Source of the DNA: Buchnera aphidicola (Floraphis choui)
GTDB lineage: Bacteria > Pseudomonadota > Gammaproteobacteria > Enterobacterales > Enterobacteriaceae
Direction: 5' to 3'
Assembly: GCA_039830045.1 (NCBI GenBank)
Contig: CP140044.1
Coordinates: 186,001 to 250,000, forward strand
Length of the DNA: 64,000 nucleotides
Shown here: piece after piece, positions 1 to 9,075 of the stretch
Layout: each line of letters opens with the position of its first letter
Position numbering within the stretch: position 1 is the first letter of the stretch
Made by a program: the position numbers and the translations under genes
Notes under the pieces: model-generated
Database searches by the model: none
Told to the model about the DNA's origin: nothing
Seen by the model: the letters and a program-made list of their open reading frames with translations, nothing else

Positions 1-248
1 CAATAGATAGTACAGTATCAAAGTTGAAATGTCCTAATTCTTCTATTAATGGAAGTGCAACAGTATTTATATTTCCTGATCTTGATTCTGGAAATATAGC
101 TTATAAAGCAGTTCAGAGATCTACTAATTCTATTTCTATCGGTCCAATATTACAGGGTATTAAAAAACCAGTTAATGACTTGTCTAGAGGAGCTTCAGTA
201 CAAGATATAGTTTATACTATTGCTATAACAGCAATACAATCTGAATAA
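1..248 (+). CDS. pta: Phosphate acetyltransferase, C-terminal end (partial)
   Basis: The reading frame is open from the window edge (first full codon at base 3) to a TAA at 246-248. The C-terminal ~80 residues contain VFIFPDLDSGNIAYKAVQR, ISIGPILQG, KPVNDLSRGA and DIVYTIAITAIQS, which match the end of E. coli Pta closely. Pta interconverts acetyl-CoA and acetyl phosphate in the cytoplasm. The start and most of the enzyme lie outside the window, so its integrity cannot be judged. It converges with nrdB across a 316-bp spacer. The family call is firm. Confidence 0.93.
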   Translation, partial: IDSTVSKLKCPNSSINGSATVFIFPDLDSGNIAYKAVQRSTNSISIGPILQGIKKPVNDLSRGASVQDIVYTIAITAIQSE

Positions 249-564
249 AGGACAATTAAATATTTTAAATAGAGTTTATAAATTTCAAAAAAGATAAAAT
301 CTTATTTAGATATTATATTTAATATTATTATAAGTCGTGGTAGTAATGAAAATATATTTTTTATAACGTGAGATTAAAAAATTTTTATAAGAACTTTATT
401 TGTTAACAATTTAATTTTATGTATATCATAATAAGTTAATCTCAATAGATATTTATATATAATAAAAAATGTAGTTAATTGAAAAAATACGTTACTTTAG
501 TATTTAACTTAAAATTAATAATATTCTTATTATTAACTTAAATAATCATTAAATATGATAATAT
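249..564. other. Spacer between convergent pta and nrdB
   Basis: This 316-bp stretch is extremely A+T-rich. I see no open frame with family resemblance and no RNA gene. Its only clear structure is an inverted repeat at 515-536, close to the nrdB stop codon. Confidence 0.6.
515..536. terminator. A+T-only hairpin between pta and nrdB
   Basis: A perfect 9-bp stem (515-523 with 528-536) closes a 4-nt loop, TTCT. It sits about 30 bp beyond the nrdB stop in the direction of nrdB transcription. The stem contains no G or C, so it is weak as an intrinsic terminator and could be chance in such A+T-rich DNA. Confidence 0.35.
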
Positions 565-1695
565 CTATAATTTAAATTTATTAAATTCGATATTGCTAAC
601 TTCAGAATCAATTTGTCCTACTAAATAAGAACTAACAGAAGTTTCTTGAGGTGCTACTTGAATATTGTCTGATGCTAACCAGGAATTTATCCATGGAATA
701 GGATTAGAAGTAATTAAAAAAGGCCTAGGCAATCCAATGGCATTCATACGAATATTAGTAATATACTCAATATATTGTGATAAAATTTCTTTATTTAATC
801 CTAACATAGATCCATCTCGAAATAAGTATTTTACCCATTCTTTTTCTTGGTTTGATACAGAAATAAACAAGTTATAGCATTCTTTTTGACATTCTTGAGA
901 AATTTCAAACATCTCTTCATTATTTTTTTTATTTTGTATGATATTTAAAATATACTGTGTTCCAGTAAGGTGTAAAGCTTCATCTCTAGCAATTAATCTA
1001 ATGATTTTTGCATTTCCTTCCATAATTTCTCTTTCTGCAAATGCAAAAGAACAAGCAAAACTTACGTAAAATCGAATAGCTTCTAATGCGTTAACACTCA
1101 TCAGGCAAAGATATAATAATTTTTTAAGTTCATGTAAATTAATCGAAATTTTTTTTCCGTTGATTATGTGTATTCCTTCTCCTAATAAATGCCAATAACT
1201 GGTCATAGTAATAAGATTATCATAATATTTAGAAATGTCTCGTGCTCGATTTGCTATATTTTTATTATGTACTATATCGTCAAAAATTAATGAAGGATTA
1301 TTTATTATATTTCTAATAATATGTGTGTAAGATCTAGAATGAATAGTTTCTGAAAATGACCATGTTTCTATCCATGTTTCTAATTCAGGAAGTGAAACGA
1401 TTGGTAGAAAGGCGATATTAGGGCTTCTTCCTTGAATTGAATCTAATAATGTTTGATATTTTAGATTACTGATAAAAATGTGTTTTTCGTGATCTAAAAG
1501 ATTTTTAAAATCAATTGAATCTTTTGATAAGTCTACTTCTTCTGGTCTCCAAAAAAAAGATAATTGTTTTTCTATTAATTTTTCGAAAATTTCATATTTT
1601 TGTTGATCATATCTAGAAATGTTAACTGGTTGTCCGAAAAACATTGGTTCAAAAAGTTGGTTGTTATTTATTCTAGAGAAAGTAGTATATGTCAT
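565..1695 (-). CDS. nrdB: Ribonucleoside-diphosphate reductase 1, beta subunit
   Basis: This is the R2 subunit of class Ia ribonucleotide reductase, which holds the di-iron centre and tyrosyl radical used by NrdA. The protein is 376 residues, the same as E. coli. The radical tyrosine is at Y123 (counting Met), and iron ligands D85, E116 and H119 are at E. coli positions. The C-terminus, ending VSNIEFNKFKL, keeps the tail that docks on NrdA. The frame is open upstream to 1830, but homology begins at MTYTTFS (start 1695); the upstream codons overlap nrdA and match nothing. It lies 55 bp downstream of nrdA, presumably in one operon. yfaE, which follows nrdB in E. coli, is absent. Confidence 0.97.
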   Translation of the reverse strand: MTYTTFSRINNNQLFEPMFFGQPVNISRYDQQKYEIFEKLIEKQLSFFWRPEEVDLSKDSIDFKNLLDHEKHIFISNLKYQTLLDSIQGRSPNIAFLPIVSLPELETWIETWSFSETIHSRSYTHIIRNIINNPSLIFDDIVHNKNIANRARDISKYYDNLITMTSYWHLLGEGIHIINGKKISINLHELKKLLYLCLMSVNALEAIRFYVSFACSFAFAEREIMEGNAKIIRLIARDEALHLTGTQYILNIIQNKKNNEEMFEISQECQKECYNLFISVSNQEKEWVKYLFRDGSMLGLNKEILSQYIEYITNIRMNAIGLPRPFLITSNPIPWINSWLASDNIQVAPQETSVSSYLVGQIDSEVSNIEFNKFKL

Positions 1696-1750
1696 TAAAT
1701 TATTCCTGTATGAGATATTAAATTTAATTATATTTAGATTGAATGAAAAT

Positions 1751-4036
1751 TTATATTTTACATGCCCCATTATCACAATTATCATTATTAGTAAATGTTG
1801 AAAATTCAGTTTGATAATCTTTTGCATCATCTCTAGTATTTTGATAATACAACGTCTTTAAACCTAATTTATAAGCTGTTAATAAATCTATTATTAATTG
1901 CTTCATTGGTATTTTCCCATTAGTAAAAGATTTAGGATCATAGTTAGTATTAGTAGAAATTGATTGATCTATAAATTTTTGCATAATACTAGCTAATTGT
2001 AAGTAGCCCACATTATTTGGAATATTCCATAATAATTCATAATATGATTTTAATTTTTTATATTCAGGAACAACTTGTCTGAGCATTCCATCTTTTGATA
2101 CTTTTATACTAACAAATCCTCTAGGTGGTTCTATTCCATTAGTAGCATTAGAAATTTGAGAAGATGTTTCTGAAGGCATTAACGCTGATAGTGTAGAATT
2201 TCGTAATCCATATTTTTTTATTTTTTGTCTTAGTAATTCCCAATTTAAACGTAGTGGTTCGTTACAAATATTATCTACTTCTTTTTTATAAGTATCTATA
2301 GGCAAAATTCCCTGGTAATATGTTGTTTGATTGAACCAAGCGCATGCTCCTTTTTCTTTTGCTAATTTACATGATGCATTTAGCAAATAATATTGTATTG
2401 CTTCAAATGTTTTGTGAGTGATAGAATTGGCACTTCCATCTGAATAGCGTACTTTATTTTTAGCTAAATAATATGCATAGTTAATTACTCCGATTCCTAA
2501 TGATCTTCTAGATAATGCTGATTTTTTAGCTCCTATAATAGGATAGTTTTGATAATCTAATACTGAATCTAATGCTCTAACTATTAAATTTGATAGTTTT
2601 GATAGATCTTTTAAATTTTTTAAAGAACCTAAATTGATAGCAGATAATGTGCATAATGCAATTTCTCCATTAACATCATGAATGTCGTTTAATGGATTGG
2701 TTGGTAATGTAATTTCTAAACATAAATTAGATTGTCTAATAGGTGCCAATTTTGGATTAAAAGCACTATGTGTATTACAATGATCTATATTTTGTATATA
2801 AATTCTTCCAGTAGAGGTTCGTTCTTGCATCATTAAAGAAAATAAGCTGATTGCTTTAATTTGTTTTTTTCGAATTGTTATATCATTTTCGTATTTAATA
2901 TATAAGAATTCAAACTTTTCTTGATTAGAAAAAAAATAATTATATAAGTTCGGAACATCTGATGGACTAAATAAAGTGATATATTGTCCTAATATCATTC
3001 GTTGATACATTAATTTATTGATTTGTATTCCATAATCCATATGTCGAACACGATTTTCATCTACTCCTCTATTATTTTTTAGTACTAATAAATTTTCTAC
3101 TTCAAGATGCCAAATTGGATAAAATATTGTAGCAGCCCCACCTCTAATACCTCCTTGAGAGCATGATTTTACAGCGCTTTGAAAATGTTTGTAAAATGGG
3201 ATACATCCGGTGTGAAATGCATCTCCTTTTCTAATAGGACTTCCTATAGCTCTAATTCGTCCGGCATTAATTCCAATTCCAGCACGTTGAGAAATATATT
3301 TTACAATTGCACTAGTAGTAGCATTGATAGAATCTAAATTATCATCACATTCGATTAAAACACAAGAACTAAATTGGCGTGTAGGTGTTCTTAATCCTGC
3401 CATAATTGGAGTGGGTAAAGAAATTTTAAAAGTAGATATTGCGTTATAAAAGTTTTTTACATATTTCATTCTTGTTTTTTTTGGATATTTGTGAAATAGA
3501 CATGCTGATATCATAATATATAGAAATTGAGCACTTTCATAAATTTTTTTAGTAATTCTATTTTGTATTAAGTATTTTCCTTCTAGTTGCTTTACTGCGG
3601 CATAAGAAAAATTCATATCCCGACAATGTCTAATAAAAGAATCCATTTGTGTGTATTCTATTTTAGAATAATCTTCTAATAAGTGTTTATCATATTTTCC
3701 TAATTTTACCATTTTTTGTACGTACTTGTATAAAGCAGGAGGATTAAATTGACCAAAAGCTTTTTTTCTAAGGTGAAATATAGCTAATCTAGCAGCCATA
3801 TATTGATAATCAGGAGAACTTTCAGAAATTAAGTCTGCTGTAGCTTTTATAATAGTTTTATGTATAGTGGTCGTTTTTATATTATTATAAAATTGTATTC
3901 TAGATTTCAATGCTACTTGAGATATAGAAATATTGTCTAGGTCTTTTGCTGCCCAGTGTAATACTCGGTGAATTTTTTCTAAATTAATCAATTCTTTTTT
4001 TCCATTTCTTTTAGTAACTAATAATGTTTGATTCAT
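1751..4036 (-). CDS. nrdA: Ribonucleoside-diphosphate reductase 1, alpha subunit
   Basis: This is the R1 catalytic subunit, which reduces ribonucleoside diphosphates to deoxy forms. At 761 residues it equals E. coli NrdA, with key residues at identical numbers: C225, N437, C439 (thiyl radical), E441 and C462. The Tyr pair is present in TLYYQNTRDD, and the C-terminal redox cysteines are C754 and C759. The N-terminal ATP-cone region starts MNQTLLVTKRNG. An AGGA ribosome site lies about 8 nt before the ATG. It is the first gene of an nrdA-nrdB pair. No NrdR box is recognisable upstream. Confidence 0.98.
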   Translation of the reverse strand: MNQTLLVTKRNGKKELINLEKIHRVLHWAAKDLDNISISQVALKSRIQFYNNIKTTTIHKTIIKATADLISESSPDYQYMAARLAIFHLRKKAFGQFNPPALYKYVQKMVKLGKYDKHLLEDYSKIEYTQMDSFIRHCRDMNFSYAAVKQLEGKYLIQNRITKKIYESAQFLYIMISACLFHKYPKKTRMKYVKNFYNAISTFKISLPTPIMAGLRTPTRQFSSCVLIECDDNLDSINATTSAIVKYISQRAGIGINAGRIRAIGSPIRKGDAFHTGCIPFYKHFQSAVKSCSQGGIRGGAATIFYPIWHLEVENLLVLKNNRGVDENRVRHMDYGIQINKLMYQRMILGQYITLFSPSDVPNLYNYFFSNQEKFEFLYIKYENDITIRKKQIKAISLFSLMMQERTSTGRIYIQNIDHCNTHSAFNPKLAPIRQSNLCLEITLPTNPLNDIHDVNGEIALCTLSAINLGSLKNLKDLSKLSNLIVRALDSVLDYQNYPIIGAKKSALSRRSLGIGVINYAYYLAKNKVRYSDGSANSITHKTFEAIQYYLLNASCKLAKEKGACAWFNQTTYYQGILPIDTYKKEVDNICNEPLRLNWELLRQKIKKYGLRNSTLSALMPSETSSQISNATNGIEPPRGFVSIKVSKDGMLRQVVPEYKKLKSYYELLWNIPNNVGYLQLASIMQKFIDQSISTNTNYDPKSFTNGKIPMKQLIIDLLTAYKLGLKTLYYQNTRDDAKDYQTEFSTFTNNDNCDNGACKI

Positions 4037-4351
4037 CCCATCTTTCCTAATCTTTCATATATATTTAGCGTTGTTATTTAATATAAATTAATTAGATATT
4101 TTATTGGTAATATTAATTTTATAGTTGTGAATTATTTAGTAGTAATAAAATGTAAAAAGTTTGCAATAATTAATTTACAAATCACATTTTATAATAGTTT
4201 ATTATTGAATATAAAGTTGTATAATTTTAGTTGTATAAAATTTATTTCAATTATGTATTTTCTTAAAATATATTTATAAATTATATATTCTATACTTATG
4301 AAAATATAAAATGATTATATGTTTTGGAAAACTAATTATTTATAAGATGAG
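4037..4351. other. Spacer upstream of nrdA, downstream of gyrA
   Basis: This 315-bp A+T-rich spacer lies between two minus-strand genes. It must carry the nrdAB promoter and the gyrA transcript end, but I find neither a convincing -35/-10 pair nor a strong hairpin, and no gene remnant. Confidence 0.55.
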
Positions 4352-6910
4352 TTATAAAAGTGATTCATTTGCTTTTTGTACAGCAACTACTTTTTCTTTT
4401 TCTGCAGTTCGAATCAAAATAACACCTTGTGTATTTCTTCCAAGTATACCAATTTCTGATATTCTAGTTCTAACTAGCGTCCCGGCATTGGTTATAATCA
4501 TAATTTGATCTTTTTCTATAACTTGCATAGCTCCAATCATTATTCCGTTTTTTTTAGTTATTTTTATGGCAATAGTTCCACGAGTGGCTCTAGATTTAAT
4601 TGGAAATTCGCAAATTTCTGTTCGTTTTCCGTATCCATTTTCAGTTACAATTAATATATTACCAGTTCCTTTAGGTACAACTAAAGAAACAACTTTATCT
4701 TGTTTGTTTATTGCTATTCCTTTCATTCCAGAAGTATTTCTTCCCATTGTTCTCACTGATTTTTCAGAAAAATGGACAGCTTTCCCTATTGCAGTAAACA
4801 ACATGATTTTATCTTTTCCATTGGTGAGAGATACCCCGATCAGTTCATCGTCATTTTTTAATTTAATAGCAATAATACCTGCTGTTCTTGGTTTTTTAAA
4901 TTCACAGAGATTAGTTTTTTTTACCATTCCTTTAGCGGTAGCCATAAAAATATTTATACTATCTTTGTATTCTGAAATAGGTAATATTGCTGTTATTCTT
5001 TCTTGTGTGTTAAGAGGTAAAAGATTTACTATAGGACGCCCACGAGCATGTCTACTAGCTTCTGGTAATTGATAAACTTTCATCCAATATATTATTCCTC
5101 GACTAGAAAAGCAAAGGATCGTATCATGTGTATTAGCTACTAACAAGCTTTCTATAAAGTCTTCTTCTTTCGTTTTTGCTGCTGATTTCCCTTTTCCGCC
5201 CCGTTTTTGTGCTTCGTAAGTAGAAAGTGGTTGATATTTTACGTATCCTGAATGCGATAAAGTTACTACAACATCTTCTTGATTTATCATGTCAGAAATA
5301 TTAATATCTTCGTAATTTTTAGCAATTTGTGTACGTCTTTTATCTCCAAAGTAATGTTTTATATTAATTAATTCTTTTTTCATAATATTAATTAATGTAT
5401 TAGCATTATTTAATATATCATCTAATATTATAGAAGACATAGTAAGTTTTTTGTGTTCTTTAATAAGTTTGGAAAGTTCTAAATTAGTAAGTTTTTGAAG
5501 TTGTAATTCTAATATTGAATTTACTTGTATTTTTGTAAGAAATAATGTATTGCTATTATTTTTATTAGATTGTAAAAAGTGGGATTTCATACTATTATTT
5601 TTTAATATGTTCTTATATTTTGAAGCATCTGAATACCAATTTTTAGATAGCAATAACTTTTTTGCTTCCGATAGTGAAGTGGAATTTTTAATTAATGAAA
5701 TAATAATATCTATATTTTCTAAAGATATTACTAGTCCTTCAATAACGTGTATTTTTTTTTGTATTTTTTTTAATTCGAATAGACTTCGTTTAGTGATTAT
5801 CGTTTTACGATGAGATATAAACGCTTTTAAAATGTCTTTTAAAGACATTATTTTAGGTTTCCCATGTGTTAAAGCGACCATATTAATGCCAAAAGAAATT
5901 TGTAATTGAGTTAAAGTATATAATTTGTTAAGGATAATTTCTGATTTTGCCTCTCTTTTTATTTCGATTACTATTCTCATACCTTCTTTATCTGATTCGT
6001 CACGAAGACCACTAATGCCTTCAACTTTTTTTTCTTTTATTAATTCAGCAATTTTTTCGATTACTCGTGATTTATTAACTTGATAAGGTAATTCGAAAAT
6101 AATTAAAGATTCTTTTTTTGTTTTTTCTTGAACTTCTATCTTACTTTTTGCTCTAATTTGGATTTTTCCTTTTCCTGTTTGGTATGCCTCTGCAATACCC
6201 TTACATCCATTAATTATTCCAGCAGTAGGAAAATCAGGACCTGGAATATATTCCATAAGTTTTGTTAGCGTAATTTCGTTATTGTCTATAAGAGCTAGAC
6301 ACCCGTTTATTATTTCGTTTATGTTATGAGGCGGAATGTTAGTTGCCATTCCTACTGCAATTCCAGATGAACCATTTATAAGTAAATTAGGTATTTTTGT
6401 GGGTAATACTTCAGGAATTTTTTCTGTCCCATCGTAGTTTGGAATGAATTTTACTGTTTCTTTATCTAAATCATTTAGTAATTCATATGCAATTTTAGAC
6501 ATTCTAATTTCGGTATATCTCATAGCTGCTGCAGAATCTCCATCTATTGATCCAAAATTTCCTTGTCCATCAATAAGTGTATATCGCAGTGAAAAGGATT
6601 GTGCCATTCTTACTATAGCATCGTATACAGCAGTATCTCCGTGCGGGTGATATTTTCCAATAACATCTCCTACTATCCTAGCTGACTTTTTATACAATTT
6701 ATTCCAATCATTACTCAGTGATTTCATAGCGAATAATATTCTTCTATGAACTGGTTTTAATCCATCTCTTACGTCTGGCAAAGCCCGTCCGATAATAACT
6801 GACATGGCATAATCTAAATAAGAGTTTTTAAGTTCATCTTCAATATTAATATTTATAATTTCTTTTGCAATTTTATCCATAGTTGAATTATTCTTTTTTG
6901 TAATATTCAT
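4352..6910 (-). CDS. gyrA: DNA gyrase subunit A
   Basis: This is the breakage-reunion subunit of gyrase, which introduces negative supercoils together with GyrB. Numbered from the first ATG, the catalytic tyrosine is Y132 in AAMRYTEIR, and the DNA gate motif HPHGDTAVYD has Thr at the position of E. coli Ser83. The GyrA box is present as QKRGGKGKS, followed by C-terminal beta-pinwheel repeats. At 852 residues it stops right after the pinwheel and lacks the acidic tail of E. coli GyrA. The internal ATG at 6880 (MDKIAKEI) aligns better with the E. coli N-terminus, so the first ten codons may not be translated. Confidence 0.97.
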   Translation of the reverse strand: MNITKKNNSTMDKIAKEIININIEDELKNSYLDYAMSVIIGRALPDVRDGLKPVHRRILFAMKSLSNDWNKLYKKSARIVGDVIGKYHPHGDTAVYDAIVRMAQSFSLRYTLIDGQGNFGSIDGDSAAAMRYTEIRMSKIAYELLNDLDKETVKFIPNYDGTEKIPEVLPTKIPNLLINGSSGIAVGMATNIPPHNINEIINGCLALIDNNEITLTKLMEYIPGPDFPTAGIINGCKGIAEAYQTGKGKIQIRAKSKIEVQEKTKKESLIIFELPYQVNKSRVIEKIAELIKEKKVEGISGLRDESDKEGMRIVIEIKREAKSEIILNKLYTLTQLQISFGINMVALTHGKPKIMSLKDILKAFISHRKTIITKRSLFELKKIQKKIHVIEGLVISLENIDIIISLIKNSTSLSEAKKLLLSKNWYSDASKYKNILKNNSMKSHFLQSNKNNSNTLFLTKIQVNSILELQLQKLTNLELSKLIKEHKKLTMSSIILDDILNNANTLINIMKKELINIKHYFGDKRRTQIAKNYEDINISDMINQEDVVVTLSHSGYVKYQPLSTYEAQKRGGKGKSAAKTKEEDFIESLLVANTHDTILCFSSRGIIYWMKVYQLPEASRHARGRPIVNLLPLNTQERITAILPISEYKDSINIFMATAKGMVKKTNLCEFKKPRTAGIIAIKLKNDDELIGVSLTNGKDKIMLFTAIGKAVHFSEKSVRTMGRNTSGMKGIAINKQDKVVSLVVPKGTGNILIVTENGYGKRTEICEFPIKSRATRGTIAIKITKKNGIMIGAMQVIEKDQIMIITNAGTLVRTRISEIGILGRNTQGVILIRTAEKEKVVAVQKANESLL

Positions 6911-7423
6911 AATGATGATATCATAATGAAAAATTTGATTAACATAAAATATTTTATATAAAAATTATTTTAAATTTGTGATATAGTGATTTACTGTAAT
7001 TTTAGTTATTTAGAAATATAAGTAATTTTATTACAGAAATAAATTTTTATTTATAAATTTTAAAGTGAGTAATACTAAATATGGAGTATTAATTCCATAA
7101 AATGATTAATTAAACAGAGTAGTTATATAAAAATTATATTTTCATATTTTTTGAAAATTTTTTCAAAAATGCATTTTAATTGATAAAAATGTCATTTTAT
7201 AATATTATGTAGTGTATTCTTGTTCTTAATAATATAATCAAACTGAATAGTATAGTTTTATTATTATATATATTGTAAACTAAACATTATTGTGCTTATA
7301 TATATTACTTTATTTTTAATATTTTGTTTTATAATACTATTTTATATTGTTAGTATTTTAAAGTGGTATTTGAATTTAATATATAATAATATTATTTTAT
7401 AATGTAAGTGTACGAGGTTTATT
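6911..7423. other. 513-bp divergent spacer between gyrA and the DUF2076 gene
   Basis: This is the longest non-coding stretch in the window. It must contain both divergent promoters. I see no gene remnant. It holds a 10-bp perfect inverted repeat with a 2-bp centre at 7148-7169, and a weaker 6-bp inverted repeat around 7071-7090. Both consist mostly of A and T. Confidence 0.55.
7148..7169. repeat. Near-perfect palindrome in the gyrA upstream region
   Basis: Bases 7148-7157 (TTTTTGAAAA) are the reverse complement of 7160-7169, separated by two T. The dyad could be a protein-binding site, a cruciform-prone element, or chance in A/T-rich DNA. It is not positioned as a terminator, because neither flanking gene ends here. 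Confidence 0.4.
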
Positions 7424-8158
7424 ATGAATAATAACGAAAAACAGTTAATAGAAAGCTTATTTTCTCGATTACATAAAACTGAAATTGAATCTTCTGATCG
7501 AGATAATGTAGCTGAAAAATTAATTAAAGATTTATTAGAAAAATACCCGAATTCACCTTATTACATGGCACAAACGATTTTAATTCAAGAAACGGCAATA
7601 AAGAAATTAAACGAACAAATTTCTTTGTTAGATAGTAAATCTGATAAAAATCAGAAAGACAAAAAAGATACGTCATCTACAGGTTTTTTATCTAGTTTAT
7701 TCGGATCAAAAAAAACCCAAAATGTCTTGGATTCGCATTCAAATAACACTTTAAATAAACCTTATAACAAAATTCAAGATTCTAATGTTAGTTCTTTTCC
7801 TTCACAAGTTCACTCTAGTGCTATACCTCAATCGGGAACTATAAATAATACAAATGGATTTCTTAGTGGAGCACTTCAAACTGCTGCAGGTGTTGCTGGT
7901 GGTGTTGTTATGGCAAATATGTTAATGAATCTTTTTCAGAATAAAAAACCTGAAGAAGAGATAATAGATGCAGTACATCATATTGACTCTTCTCATACGG
8001 GATTAAATTCTACAGATAGTGATCCTATACATAGTCAATATATTAGTGATAATAATAGTACGCATGTAGATGATAACATTGAAGATTATAATCGATCAGA
8101 TTATGATGTTAGTGATGATGATGACTGCAATGCTTTTGAAGACGATAATTTTATTTAA
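7424..8158 (+). CDS. DUF2076 family protein, function unknown
   Basis: This 244-residue protein matches the DUF2076 pattern: an N-terminal helical domain (residues 1-70) beginning NNNEKQLIESLFSRL and containing YPNSPYYMAQTILIQE. A Ser/Asn/Lys-rich linker (70-145) follows, with a second short motif GFLSSLFGS near 87-94. Residues 145-171 form a Gly/Ala-rich hydrophobic stretch (GFLSGALQTAAGVAGGVVM), possibly membrane-associated. The tail (175-244) is very acidic. No signal peptide or catalytic motif is visible. I know of no established function. It is a single gene, divergent from gyrA and convergent with the peroxiredoxin gene. Similar proteins are retained in other Buchnera. Confidence 0.8.
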   Translation: MNNNEKQLIESLFSRLHKTEIESSDRDNVAEKLIKDLLEKYPNSPYYMAQTILIQETAIKKLNEQISLLDSKSDKNQKDKKDTSSTGFLSSLFGSKKTQNVLDSHSNNTLNKPYNKIQDSNVSSFPSQVHSSAIPQSGTINNTNGFLSGALQTAAGVAGGVVMANMLMNLFQNKKPEEEIIDAVHHIDSSHTGLNSTDSDPIHSQYISDNNSTHVDDNIEDYNRSDYDVSDDDDCNAFEDDNFI

Positions 8159-8201
8159 ATTTTTAAGATATTTTTGTAATAAGTTTTTTATTGAATAAAT
8201 A

Positions 8202-8232
8202 AAACCAGCAATAAATTTTTCTCTGCTGGTTT
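8202..8232. terminator. Bidirectional terminator between DUF2076 gene and ahpC-type gene
   Basis: A perfect 9-bp stem, AAACCAGCA (8202-8210) with TGCTGGTTT (8224-8232), encloses a 13-nt loop. It is one of few G+C-containing hairpins here and lies between the ends of two convergent genes, so it can serve both strands. Confidence 0.75.
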
Positions 8233-8277
8233 ATATCATTAATTTTTAACTCTTAATATATTTTATATAAAATTATT

Positions 8278-8877
8278 TTATTTGGTGTTATATAAGTTTT
8301 TAAAATATTGTTTGACCCCACTTGAAGTTGCTGTCATTCCATTTTTTCCCGGTTTCCAATTAGCTGGACAAACTTCTCCATATGTTTCATGGAAATGAAG
8401 AGCATCTATCATTCTTATTATATCAGAAATGTTTCTTCCAAAAGGTAAATCGTTAACTATTTGATGGCGAATTATTCCATGTTTATCAATTAAAAATGAT
8501 GCTCTTAATGCTATACCTAGTGTAGGATGTTCAATTTTATATAATTTTTGTATTTCTCTTTTTATATCAGAAACTATTATATATTTTATCTTTCCAATTC
8601 CTCCTTGTTTAGGATCAGATTGACGCCAAGCATGATGTACGTATATTGAATCGATAGACACTCCTATAACTTCTGTATTTCTTTTTATAAATTCAGATAG
8701 AGATCTATCGAATGCTATAATTTCTGAAGGACAAACAAATGTAAAATCCATAGGCCAAAAAAATAGTACAGTGGTTTTCCCATTAATATGACTTCTGAAA
8801 TTAAAGTTATCAACGATATCATCGTTATGGTAGATAGCGGGTGCAGTAAAATCAGGAGCTGGATAGGTTATTAACAT
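8278..8877 (-). CDS. ahpC: 2-Cys peroxiredoxin (AhpC/TSA family)
   Basis: This is a thiol peroxidase that reduces hydrogen peroxide and organic peroxides in the cytoplasm. The 199-residue protein has the peroxidatic cysteine C49 in DFTFVCPSEI, the conserved arginine near R126, and the resolving cysteine C170 in GEVCPANW. The C-terminal segment GVKQYFKN carries a YF-like helix typical of peroxide-sensitive typical 2-Cys enzymes. It resembles the TsaA/AhpC branch often called tsaA in Buchnera. No ahpF lies nearby, so its electron donor is probably a thioredoxin system. The symbol ahpC is therefore a family label. Confidence 0.92.
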   Translation of the reverse strand: MLITYPAPDFTAPAIYHNDDIVDNFNFRSHINGKTTVLFFWPMDFTFVCPSEIIAFDRSLSEFIKRNTEVIGVSIDSIYVHHAWRQSDPKQGGIGKIKYIIVSDIKREIQKLYKIEHPTLGIALRASFLIDKHGIIRHQIVNDLPFGRNISDIIRMIDALHFHETYGEVCPANWKPGKNGMTATSSGVKQYFKNLYNTK

Positions 8878-9075
8878 TTTTATTCCTATATTTGTATAGA
8901 AAATTAATTTAAATTATTTATTTTATGAATATTTAACTTTTTATTTAAAATATTTATAGTTACTAACTTTAAATTATGTTACCAATTAACAAAACAATAT
9001 AGTATGTTTAAAATCATTTAAACAATATTATTATGTTAAAGTAAGTAGAAAACATAAAAAATTTGGAATATCTTG

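Noticed and set aside
249..564. tRNA genes, CRISPR array or insertion sequence in the longer spacers
   Set aside because: I searched the spacers for T-arm-like motifs, regularly spaced repeats and transposase-like frames; the only T-arm found belongs to ssrA.
1696..1830. Extension of the nrdB frame upstream with 45 extra codons
   Set aside because: It overlaps nrdA, has no similarity to NrdB, and the E. coli-like start MTYTTFS lies at 1695.
4340..4360. GyrA acidic tail continuing in another frame
   Set aside because: No homopolymer run at the stop and no acidic coding sequence downstream.
4566..5072. 168-codon open frame antisense to gyrA
   Set aside because: It is a shadow of the conserved GyrA pinwheel on the other strand, with no family resemblance of its own.
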